49,380 nucleotides of DNA, taken from IMG/VR virus record IMGVR_UViG_3300030419_001400, positions 1-49,380 of that record; one strand, 5' to 3'. A program made the position numbers and the translations under genes. This document shows positions 26,189 to 32,901 of the stretch, in pieces (the first letter of the stretch is position 1; each line of letters opens with the position of its first letter). This stretch comes from a virus. The notes under the pieces were generated by a model that was not told the origin of the DNA, did not search any database, and saw only the letters and a program-made list of their open reading frames with translations.

Positions 26189-27397
26189 GTGTCGCAAGTC
26201 GCTATGCTACAAAGTGATTCAGATGGAACATTTGACATATTAAAATCAGATGAATTAGTTATAGGTGGATATGCTTCTATTGAAGTTGTAGATAAACAAA
26301 ATGATTTAATTACTTTAGATGCATTAGAGGACGCAGTTGTAAAATACATGCAAATAAAGAAATATAGAAATGTAATGTCAAACCATTCAAATGTTCAAGT
26401 CGGAGAAGTAATAGAACAATATCGAGACAAAAATGGAACACTACACAAAACAGCAGTAGATGATGTAGGCTTTTATGTTGTAATTAAATTAAGAGATGAC
26501 ATAGAAAAAGCAAAAGAAATTTCAAGAGGGATTAGAAAAGGAACCCTTCGTTCATTTAGTATAGGTGGACAAGCATTATCAAAAAGAAAAAAGACCAATG
26601 AAACATTTGGCGAATATAATGAGATAAATAAATTAGAACTCCATGAAGTAACAATTTGTGAAAAAGGAATAAACCCAGAAGCAAAGTTTGACATATTAAA
26701 GGAGGAGCGTGATACCATGAGTGAAAAATTGGAAAAGACGCTGGAGGAAATTAATGAGCTAATGAAGCAAGTTAATGACCTTCAGAAAGAAGAACCGGTA
26801 GAGGAGGAGAAAGCAGAGTATATGGATACTGATGAAGAATCATCAGCAGAAGGCGAAAAGCTTACTTCAGATACAGATACTCCGGTAGAAGAGGAAGATG
26901 AAGAGTTAACCCTCTCCAACTTCGATAGTGAGGCAAAAGGTAGGACTGGGCCAGAGGGCTTTGTAGAAGCAGGTTTAATCGGTGAGGAATCACAAGGAAA
27001 GAAACTGCCTCAAGCAGCTCAAGTTGGGCCATTATACAAAGAGTGGAAGAATGAAGAATTTTCCACTTTAGACCTATCTTCTGCCAATGTAGAAAAGGCG
27101 TATGAGGCTTTTAAGGCAGAACAGCTAGAAAAGATGGCATACGAATCCTTAAAGAAGCAGTTTGAGACTCGCTTCGTTGAGGAGACATCTGTAAGAAAGG
27201 CAGATGTTGCAAGGCGTGAGTATGACGCTAAGAATGAGGTTGAAACACTAAGAGAGGAGTTCGCTACCCTTAGAAAGAGCCTAGAAGACAGGAATGATGC
27301 AATTGTTAAGTCACAGACAGTTGAAATCCCAGAAGTAGATGTTTCTGAGATGAGCTGGAATGACATTCATAGCTTTGTTTCAAAATATGAGGAGTGA
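26189..27397 (+). CDS. Prohead protease (XkdF/HK97-like) with fused scaffold
   Basis: A 402-residue protein from GTG 26189, with GAGG ten bases upstream. Residues 1-175 form the protease. GGYASIEVVDKQNDL is the first conserved strand region, His66 lies in MSNHSNVQVGE, and the Ser motif is RSFSIGG (Ser124 likely catalytic). LHEVTICEKGINPEAKF closes the domain. From ~177 the chain is acidic and coiled-coil, typical of scaffold that is digested during maturation. It ends SEMSWNDIHSFVSKYEE, a W motif like the N-terminal tags. The capsid gene follows with overlap. Confidence 0.88.
   Translation: MSQVAMLQSDSDGTFDILKSDELVIGGYASIEVVDKQNDLITLDALEDAVVKYMQIKKYRNVMSNHSNVQVGEVIEQYRDKNGTLHKTAVDDVGFYVVIKLRDDIEKAKEISRGIRKGTLRSFSIGGQALSKRKKTNETFGEYNEINKLELHEVTICEKGINPEAKFDILKEERDTMSEKLEKTLEEINELMKQVNDLQKEEPVEEEKAEYMDTDEESSAEGEKLTSDTDTPVEEEDEELTLSNFDSEAKGRTGPEGFVEAGLIGEESQGKKLPQAAQVGPLYKEWKNEEFSTLDLSSANVEKAYEAFKAEQLEKMAYESLKKQFETRFVEETSVRKADVARREYDAKNEVETLREEFATLRKSLEDRNDAIVKSQTVEIPEVDVSEMSWNDIHSFVSKYEE
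26698..26719 (+). promoter_or_regulatory. Internal ribosome binding site for nested scaffold
   Basis: GGAGGAG at 26701-26707 followed at nine bases by ATG 26717. It is among the strongest Shine-Dalgarno matches in the window and lies inside an open frame, which argues against chance. Confidence 0.65.
26717..27397 (+). CDS. Nested in-frame scaffold protein
   Basis: Inside the protease gene, AAAGGAGGAG (26698-26707) lies nine bases before in-frame ATG 26717 (residue 177), exactly at the protease/scaffold boundary. This predicts a separate 226-residue scaffold starting MSEKLEKTLEEINELMKQ, as lambda Nu3 is nested in gene C. Extra scaffold copies would set shell assembly, while the full-length form brings in the protease. 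The nested start is inferred from sequence and not shown experimentally. Confidence 0.65.
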   Translation: MSEKLEKTLEEINELMKQVNDLQKEEPVEEEKAEYMDTDEESSAEGEKLTSDTDTPVEEEDEELTLSNFDSEAKGRTGPEGFVEAGLIGEESQGKKLPQAAQVGPLYKEWKNEEFSTLDLSSANVEKAYEAFKAEQLEKMAYESLKKQFETRFVEETSVRKADVARREYDAKNEVETLREEFATLRKSLEDRNDAIVKSQTVEIPEVDVSEMSWNDIHSFVSKYEE

Positions 27398-27402
27398 AAA
27401 GA

Positions 27403-28791
27403 ATGGCATATAACTATGTAAAAAGTATGAAAGATTTAGAAGCCGCAACCTACGGAGTTAGGGGCGGAGCAGGTGGTAATACCATGCTTAAGAGCGCAGG
27501 TATTGTTGCTGGTTTGCATACAGGTCATGGTGGTACAGAAACACCACAAGGAACTGTTGCAGGTGGCTTATCAAGCCTTTACAATTTAGTATATGGAAAG
27601 AAAGTTTGGTCAATGCTAAACCAAGAAGTTAACGCATTGGCTATGCTCGCAAAGAGGCCTTATACCTCTAGCGGGTGGAGAATAATGACAGATAGGCCTG
27701 AAGGTGGTTCAGCCTCTACATTTGCAGTATCTGGTGCTAATGCTGGTACTGGTGCAAATGCTCAAGGTGGAGCTACTCCAAGAGTGGACAAGATTGGTGG
27801 TGTTGTTGAGAATGCAAGGTTAGGAACAGAAATTCCTGCTATTGCTCCACAATACACTACTCTCTATACAAGCCCTAAAACTATTGCTCATATGTTTGAG
27901 TTCTCAGAACTTGCCCTTGAAATGGCTAAGATTGATGATGGTGTTGGTGACTTAAGAGCCTTAATCCGTGAGGATATGGGTAAGCACCATGCTGAAGCAC
28001 AAAACAAGATGCTATTAATGCCTCTTGAAAACTATGATTTAACAGAGAATGGAAGCGATGGTGGAACAACAGTTAATGTTACTGCTAATTACACATCGTT
28101 AATGAAGGTTGTTGCTTCTTCACAAGAATTAGAAGCAATGGTGGATGCATCTATGACTGATGATTCAGCATCAACAACAGATGGTTTGGTTGCCCAATTA
28201 GTAACTCTATATGGAAACACAGACCGACAGTTAGTAAGCAACGCATACAATGAATCCTTTATGGATGCACAGGTGGATTACGGTTCATCTTATGCTGCTG
28301 GAGATGCTAGACCATTAACCCTAACTATTCTAAATAGTATGCTAAGGCAATTAAGAGAGAACGGCGGTAGCCCAAAGGTTATCTTAACTGGATATGATAC
28401 CATTCAGCACATTGGTGACCTATTACAGAGCCAAGAAAGGTTCTTAGACCGAAAGGAAATTATCCCTACCCATAATGGTGTTAGGGGTGTAAAGGGAGCA
28501 GAGGTTGGTTTCCGTGTAGCAACCTACTATGATATACCCTTAATTCCTTGTAAGGATATGCCTAAGACCGGATTAGGTTCTAATAAATTGAGTGACCTGT
28601 TAATCTTAGATACTGACCACATTTGGCTTTCTGTAATGAAACCAACCCAATACTTTGAGGATGGAATTGACAATGGAAACCCATTTGGTGTTGGAACACT
28701 AGGTAATCAGGCAATGTATAGAACCATTGCTGAAACTGGTTGTTCTTTCTTTAAGGGACAAGGTAAGATAACAAACATAACAAGTGCATGA
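27403..28791 (+). CDS. Major capsid protein (HK97-fold)
   Basis: Start placed at ATG 27403 (MAYNYVKSMKD), with GAGGAG nine to ten bases upstream; GTG 27394 is an alternative. The 462-residue product is Ala/Gly/Thr-rich. The assignment rests on its place immediately after protease/scaffold, its size, and a typical pattern: helical N-arm, a TEIPAIAPQYTTLYTSPK-type beta region, and a C-terminal domain ending in a conserved-looking hydrophobic core (RTIAETGCSFFKGQGK). Codon use is visibly richer in C and G third positions than neighbours, as expected for a highly expressed gene. It forms the icosahedral shell. Confidence 0.85.
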   Translation: MAYNYVKSMKDLEAATYGVRGGAGGNTMLKSAGIVAGLHTGHGGTETPQGTVAGGLSSLYNLVYGKKVWSMLNQEVNALAMLAKRPYTSSGWRIMTDRPEGGSASTFAVSGANAGTGANAQGGATPRVDKIGGVVENARLGTEIPAIAPQYTTLYTSPKTIAHMFEFSELALEMAKIDDGVGDLRALIREDMGKHHAEAQNKMLLMPLENYDLTENGSDGGTTVNVTANYTSLMKVVASSQELEAMVDASMTDDSASTTDGLVAQLVTLYGNTDRQLVSNAYNESFMDAQVDYGSSYAAGDARPLTLTILNSMLRQLRENGGSPKVILTGYDTIQHIGDLLQSQERFLDRKEIIPTHNGVRGVKGAEVGFRVATYYDIPLIPCKDMPKTGLGSNKLSDLLILDTDHIWLSVMKPTQYFEDGIDNGNPFGVGTLGNQAMYRTIAETGCSFFKGQGKITNITSA

Positions 28792-28802
28792 GGTGATTAA
28801 GT

Positions 28803-29156
28803 ATGGCATTAGCATATACAGTAACCATTCTTGCTGACCACAAAGGTATGACTACACCAAGAGTACATGGTGATGAATACTTTGTGGATGCATTGGTGGA
28901 TGTTACATCTATTGTAGCAGCAGGTTCAGTAATACCTGCTTCTGCATTTGGATTAAGCAGAATTAATGCAGTTCATATAACTGGTTATGATAACGCCAAT
29001 GCCGTTATGCCGCAAGTAGAGGTTAGTGCCGCAGGTGCTTATGAGAGTGGAACATCCTTTGCTCTCATGTTTACAGCACTAGATGGAACAAACGCTACTT
29101 TGGCCAATGACGCTAATGGTGGAAGCACAAGAGTTCGTGTTTACGGAATACTCTGA
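28803..29156 (+). CDS. Capsid decoration-like small beta protein
   Basis: A 117-residue beta-rich, Ala/Val/Thr-rich protein with GAGGTGATTAAG before its ATG. Position directly after the capsid gene, length and composition fit a decoration or head-stabilising protein. Same enriched codon use as the capsid gene, suggesting high expression. A strong RNA hairpin follows. Not assigned to a named family. Confidence 0.65.
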   Translation: MALAYTVTILADHKGMTTPRVHGDEYFVDALVDVTSIVAAGSVIPASAFGLSRINAVHITGYDNANAVMPQVEVSAAGAYESGTSFALMFTALDGTNATLANDANGGSTRVRVYGIL

Positions 29157-29169
29157 AATGAGTAGTAAT

Positions 29170-29205
29170 GTGGCCATTGGCCCCCTACGGGGGGTCATTG
29201 GTCAC
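29170..29205 (+). terminator. Strong GC-rich hairpin after capsid cassette
   Basis: 5' arm 29170-29185 pairs with 3' arm 29189-29205 over 16 positions, with one mismatch and two G-U pairs, around a three- to four-base TACG-type loop. It includes a run of five C-G pairs, extraordinary in this AT-rich genome. No T-tract follows, so intrinsic termination is uncertain. It could instead protect the 3' end of the abundant capsid mRNA or mark RNA processing. It lies in the only noncoding gap of the cassette. Confidence 0.75.
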
Positions 29206-29220
29206 TAAATAGGTGATAAA

Positions 29221-29667
29221 ATGGCTAAATTAAAATATAAAGGTAGAGAGAAGAAACGCTCTCTAATTAAAAGTATGTCTGTTAAATCAGGTGAAACAAT
29301 AGACATAAATCCAATTCATGCTTTATCTTATTTGGGGGCAGATGAATTTGAAATTCATTTTGAAGATAAAGATAAAGAAGCATTAAAGAAGTGTAGTAGG
29401 GGACAATCTAAACTTTTGAAAAAGGAGTTCGGGGGAGCAGGGCTTGAAGAAACATTAAAACTAATGTATCCTGAGAAGAAAAAGAGTTTTAAGCCCAAAC
29501 TAATTAAGGAAGCAAATATTTCTAATACTAAATTAGAAGAAGTAAAAGAAGAAAAAACAAAAAAGGAAATAAAACCTGTATCTTCTAAAAAGATTCCTAA
29601 AGAGAAAAAAGAAGTAGTAAAGACTTCTATAAAGACTAAAAAGACAATAAAGGATTCCCAACTTTAA
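29221..29667 (+). CDS. Unknown Lys-rich protein (148 aa)
   Basis: A 148-residue protein with AGGTGATAAA before its ATG. N-terminal half (MAKLKYKGREKKRSL, then a beta-rich part) may be a small domain. The C-terminal ~60 residues are a Lys/Glu/Thr-rich low-complexity tail. Position right after the capsid hairpin suggests a head or neck part. Not recognised. Confidence 0.65.
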   Translation: MAKLKYKGREKKRSLIKSMSVKSGETIDINPIHALSYLGADEFEIHFEDKDKEALKKCSRGQSKLLKKEFGGAGLEETLKLMYPEKKKSFKPKLIKEANISNTKLEEVKEEKTKKEIKPVSSKKIPKEKKEVVKTSIKTKKTIKDSQL

Positions 29668-29677
29668 TAAGGGAACC
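29652..29677 (+). terminator. Weak hairpin at a gene end
   Basis: GGATTCCC (29652-29659) can pair with GGGAACC (29671-29677) with a one-base bulge, around an AT-rich loop that holds the stop codon of the preceding gene. A minor terminator or translation-spacing element is possible; it may be chance. Confidence 0.3.
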
Positions 29678-29711
29678 GTTCTTAGACGAAATAAGGGAGG
29701 AACTGAGACAA

Positions 29712-30098
29712 ATGACTGCGGGAAGTTTATGCACTAAGACTCATGCTTTTGCTGCTGCTGGCTCAGATGCAACTATTAATAGCGTTGCAGGAAGACAGGC
29801 AGTTCAATTAATAGGAAATGATGCACTTAATGCTGATGGAACGAAAGATTCTACTAAAGCAAAGATACTTTCATTTAAGGTTAGTAATAACCAAACAACT
29901 GCTATGACTATTGATTTTATTGATGGTTGTGGTACATCAGCATTTAATGGTAAATTAATTCATAGAGTACATGTTGGTGCGGTTAGAGAAAACTTAGATT
30001 TCGACATGCATGGTGCAATAATATCAGACGGATTATATGTTCTAGTTACGGGGGCAGGAACAAAAGTAAATGTTTCAGTTTCTGCTCAATATAACTAG
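29712..30098 (+). CDS. Small beta-rich structural protein (128 aa)
   Basis: A 128-residue protein, Ala/Gly/Thr-rich with alternating hydrophobic strands (KILSFKVSNNQTTAMTIDFI). It resembles a surface or fibre-type beta-sandwich and is probably a virion component by composition and position. GGGAGG lies about ten bases before the ATG. No named family. Confidence 0.6.
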   Translation: MTAGSLCTKTHAFAAAGSDATINSVAGRQAVQLIGNDALNADGTKDSTKAKILSFKVSNNQTTAMTIDFIDGCGTSAFNGKLIHRVHVGAVRENLDFDMHGAIISDGLYVLVTGAGTKVNVSVSAQYN

Positions 30099-30109
30099 GT
30101 GAATTAATA

Positions 30110-30526
30110 ATGCCAGCTTTAGAGAAAGACACAAAACTTGTAATGACGATATTATTCGTCGGAGCAATTTGTGGCGTAAATGTTTTCTTTTACGCCGAGT
30201 TTGGTCATCTATTGGCTTTTAATCATTATTCACATGCGGTAGTTTTTGCTTTAATGACTATCGGTGGAATATTAGTGATGAAAGCAATATTTGACTTAAT
30301 ATTAAATGATTATATAGAAATGGCTTTGCTAGACAGAAGAATATCTGCATACTGGCACAAGCGTGGAAAAGACGAGCAACAAAGAGAAAGAGTTAGACAA
30401 AGTTTACAACAGCATAATCAAACTTGGGGTAATTTAACACCCCAACAAAACTTTGCTGGAAATCAACCAATTGTGGTTGAAAACACTGAACCTAAGCCTT
30501 CTTTCTTGGCTCAAATTGAACAGTAA
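30110..30526 (+). CDS. Two-pass membrane protein
   Basis: A 138-residue protein with two clear membrane segments (about residues 10-29 and 42-66), a short charged loop between them, and a ~70-residue basic, Gln-rich cytosolic-type tail. GGTGA lies 8-12 bases upstream of the ATG. It is the first of three consecutive genes (membrane, membrane, GTPase) with short spacers. Too small for a transporter; a membrane anchor, holin-like or entry/egress role is possible but unproven. Confidence 0.7.
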   Translation: MPALEKDTKLVMTILFVGAICGVNVFFYAEFGHLLAFNHYSHAVVFALMTIGGILVMKAIFDLILNDYIEMALLDRRISAYWHKRGKDEQQRERVRQSLQQHNQTWGNLTPQQNFAGNQPIVVENTEPKPSFLAQIEQ

Positions 30527-30534
30527 GTGAGAAC

Positions 30535-30753
30535 ATGTTGGATGCAATAGCATTTGGAATGGATGAAACTGCTTTAGCATACGATATGCAAAGAGCACAT
30601 TCAGCAGATGTTTGGTTTTTACGAGCTAGGTTTTATTTTTGGGGTATTATTGGATGTTTAACAAGTTTTGCTCTAGGCCAATTTATGGCTTTAGCAGGAA
30701 TAAATATATTAGGAGAATTATGGGAGGGCTTTTGGGCATTAATATATCATTAA
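30535..30753 (+). CDS. Small membrane protein (72 aa)
   Basis: A 72-residue protein with an acidic N-terminus, a basic patch (FLRARFYF) and one long hydrophobic segment (~33-61), then a Trp-rich end (ELWEGFWALIYH). It sits between a two-pass membrane protein and a GTPase and probably works with them. Holin-like size, but no lysis enzyme is visible in the window. Confidence 0.65.
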   Translation: MLDAIAFGMDETALAYDMQRAHSADVWFLRARFYFWGIIGCLTSFALGQFMALAGINILGELWEGFWALIYH

Positions 30754-30766
30754 GGAGGTATATATT

Positions 30767-31435
30767 ATGTCTGTAATGACCGGATTTGTAATTCTTTGTA
30801 TTGAAAAAATAGGAATATTGTGGAAAAAAATAAACCCTCACCCGTTTGGAGTATATGGAGCAACTCAAGTAGGAAAAACTACATTACATCATCAACTAAG
30901 AACTAGAGGCGAAGTGCCAGAAATTAAAGAAAGAACAGTTGGTAGAGAAAGAGCATTAAGAAAAACAATAAAAATTGATGGAGATACACATACTATAAGA
31001 ACTTCAGATGTTGGTGGAGAAAACTTATATTGGGGTGAATGGCTACAAGACATGAAATCAAGAAAGGTAAAATATATTATTTTTATGATAGACGACAGAC
31101 ATTTATCTAAACACATTGATATTGAACAACAATTATGTTGGAAGTTTTTAGTAGATGCAATTTGTTCACCTTATTGGGATATGATTAATAAAAGAAAAAA
31201 GAAACACAAACATGATTATCCAATAGCATTAGGAATTTGGGCAAATAAATTTGATTTGTGGAAAGACAGATATTCATATAATGACATTCAAAAACATCCA
31301 ATATTTGATTCATTTCAAGACGGAATTCAAAGATTAAATGATAAAGGAATACCAACTCATAAATATATAGTAAGTGCAAAATCAGATGCTGAAATGGTAT
31401 ATAGAGGAATCACAACAATGATAGAGGACTATTAA
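30767..31435 (+). CDS. Small Ras/Arf-like GTPase
   Basis: A 222-residue P-loop GTPase with a strong AAGGAGG site. All main G motifs are visible: G1 GATQVGKT (31-38), a candidate switch I Thr57 (ERTVGRE), G3 DVGG (81-84), G4 NKFD (160-163), G5 SAK (203-205). The first ~25 residues are a hydrophobic/basic helix (MTGFVILCIEKIGILWKK) that could hold it at the membrane. It should bind and hydrolyse GTP as a switch. G3 lacks the Gln seen after DxxG in Ras (Glu here), so hydrolysis may be slow or GAP-dependent. It follows two membrane-protein genes. Such a gene in a virion-structure region is unusual. Confidence 0.85.
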   Translation: MSVMTGFVILCIEKIGILWKKINPHPFGVYGATQVGKTTLHHQLRTRGEVPEIKERTVGRERALRKTIKIDGDTHTIRTSDVGGENLYWGEWLQDMKSRKVKYIIFMIDDRHLSKHIDIEQQLCWKFLVDAICSPYWDMINKRKKKHKHDYPIALGIWANKFDLWKDRYSYNDIQKHPIFDSFQDGIQRLNDKGIPTHKYIVSAKSDAEMVYRGITTMIEDY

Positions 31436-31494
31436 TGATAACAGATAATTGTTCAATGTCGCTATATTGTAAATGTAAGGAGTGTAAAAAATGA
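31435..31494 (+). CDS. Possible 19-aa Cys-rich microprotein
   Basis: ATG 31435 overlaps the GTPase stop (TAATG) and the frame ends in ATGA overlapping the next start. The product MITDNCSMSLYCKCKECKK has four Cys in the last 14 residues, able to hold one zinc. Coupling at both ends and the Cys pattern support it weakly; it also carries the AAGGAG binding site of the next gene. Confidence 0.35.
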   Translation: MITDNCSMSLYCKCKECKK

Positions 31495-32168
31495 GTATGA
31501 ATTATCAACCCCCGTCTTTAATTGGTGCAACAAATGCAACTGTAGCAAATGCCTTTTTGCCACCATTAAAATATGCTAGAGCAGCAGGGTCTATAATGAC
31601 CTATGAATATAAAAGTGATAAACCAAAGAAACAATTAAAAGAATTAGTTAAAGTTCTTTGGCCAGAAAGGAAAACTTTTTTAAAGATTCCTTTAGGATAT
31701 AAATTCAATACTAGAGACAGATGTGTTGTTTGTGGGACTCATAAGGTTTGGGAAGCATCCGACCCAATGAGACCAACAATACCACTTCATAAAGTTAGAA
31801 AAGGTTATCCAATGAGAGGAACTTATTGTGATAAACATGCTCAAATACACAAACAATATGAGATGTTAGAACAACAAATTATAGCTGATGAACATGGGTT
31901 ATCCTTTAGTGCATATGTTCCTAAGCCTAAAGTGCCTAAAATGTTGCAATCAGCACCGCTAACTTCATTAAGGCAATCCGATATCGAGAGTTTGGCTGCA
32001 ACCGGATGGACAATAAAACCCCCTGAAATGAGCGTAGAATCAGCCGAAGATGAATTATTTAGATTAACAATGGAAAGCCATTCAATTAATACAAGGATAT
32101 TAAAATTAATGACAGATGGAACTCAAGTTAAACAAGCTAAACAAATAATAGAAGAGGAGAATGAATAA
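31491..32168 (+). CDS. Unknown protein with zinc site (225 aa)
   Basis: A 225-residue protein. A zinc site is likely at C78-x2-C81 with C113-x2-H116 (CVVCGTH and CDKHAQIH). The N-terminus is small-residue rich. The C-terminal ~60 residues are helical and acidic. AAGGAG lies upstream. It follows the GTPase genes and precedes a Gln/Pro-rich protein. Function unknown; virion neck or cytoplasmic adaptor both possible. Confidence 0.65.
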   Translation: MSMNYQPPSLIGATNATVANAFLPPLKYARAAGSIMTYEYKSDKPKKQLKELVKVLWPERKTFLKIPLGYKFNTRDRCVVCGTHKVWEASDPMRPTIPLHKVRKGYPMRGTYCDKHAQIHKQYEMLEQQIIADEHGLSFSAYVPKPKVPKMLQSAPLTSLRQSDIESLAATGWTIKPPEMSVESAEDELFRLTMESHSINTRILKLMTDGTQVKQAKQIIEEENE

Positions 32169-32169
32169 T

Positions 32170-32892
32170 ATGGGAGTTTTTGGAACAAGTAATTCAAGTA
32201 TTTCACAGCAAATAGAAGCTCAAGGAGCAGCTAATTTTAAAGCAACAAATAACTTATTAACACTACAAACAAATCATGTAGAAGAATTTTTTGAGTATCA
32301 TGGAGAAGGATTTTTATATGCTCTAGAAAAAATGCTTGAAGATATGACAGAAAGAGTAGTAAGTAGAATGTTATCTAAATTAAGATTTACACAAGGAGCT
32401 AGTGGAGAATTAGTAGTTCACTCTGATTGCTTAAGAGAATATGAAACAATAACACAAGAAAACATTCAATTAGATGTACAGGCAATTTTAGCAGCAGCAA
32501 TCAATACTGAAGTTGTTATGCAAAGAAAGATGGCTAAACAACAGTATTTAGAAACTCAAGGTTTTAGTGTTAGTGCTCCTCAAGGACAAACTTCTACTCC
32601 TTCAGTAAACTATAATACTTCTGGTGGAACCCCTAATCCTGGAGGATTAAACCCTTCACAGATTAGCGGTGGTAATCCAATGGTTCAAGCTAATAATATG
32701 ATGATGCAACAACAACAGGCTTTTAACAATCCTTCTGGTTATCCAATACAACCAGCAGGCTATGATAGCATGGGGAATGCTTATTGGATAGACCCAAATA
32801 CAGGACAACCATCATACACCCCCCCTGGAAGTGGGCTAGGTTTAGCTAACATGATTTCTAAAGGGGCTGCATGGGCGGCTTGGTTAGCATGA
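32170..32892 (+). CDS. Protein with Gly/Pro/Gln-rich low-complexity C-half
   Basis: ATG 32170 chosen over ATG 32161, since GAGGAG lies ten bases before it. The 240-residue product has a helical N-half (HVEEFFEYHGEGFLYALEKM), then a long low-complexity stretch rich in Gly, Pro, Gln, Asn and Met with a Gln run (MMMQQQQAF), and a small hydrophobic end (SKGAAWAAWLA). It resembles flexible virion linkers. No named family. Confidence 0.65.
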   Translation: MGVFGTSNSSISQQIEAQGAANFKATNNLLTLQTNHVEEFFEYHGEGFLYALEKMLEDMTERVVSRMLSKLRFTQGASGELVVHSDCLREYETITQENIQLDVQAILAAAINTEVVMQRKMAKQQYLETQGFSVSAPQGQTSTPSVNYNTSGGTPNPGGLNPSQISGGNPMVQANNMMMQQQQAFNNPSGYPIQPAGYDSMGNAYWIDPNTGQPSYTPPGSGLGLANMISKGAAWAAWLA

Positions 32893-32901
32893 GTGATTTA
32901 A

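Noticed and set aside
30110-30753. Holin/lysis module
   Set aside because: Two small membrane proteins are present, but no lysozyme or endopeptidase is nearby and the partner is a GTPase, so lysis is not supported.
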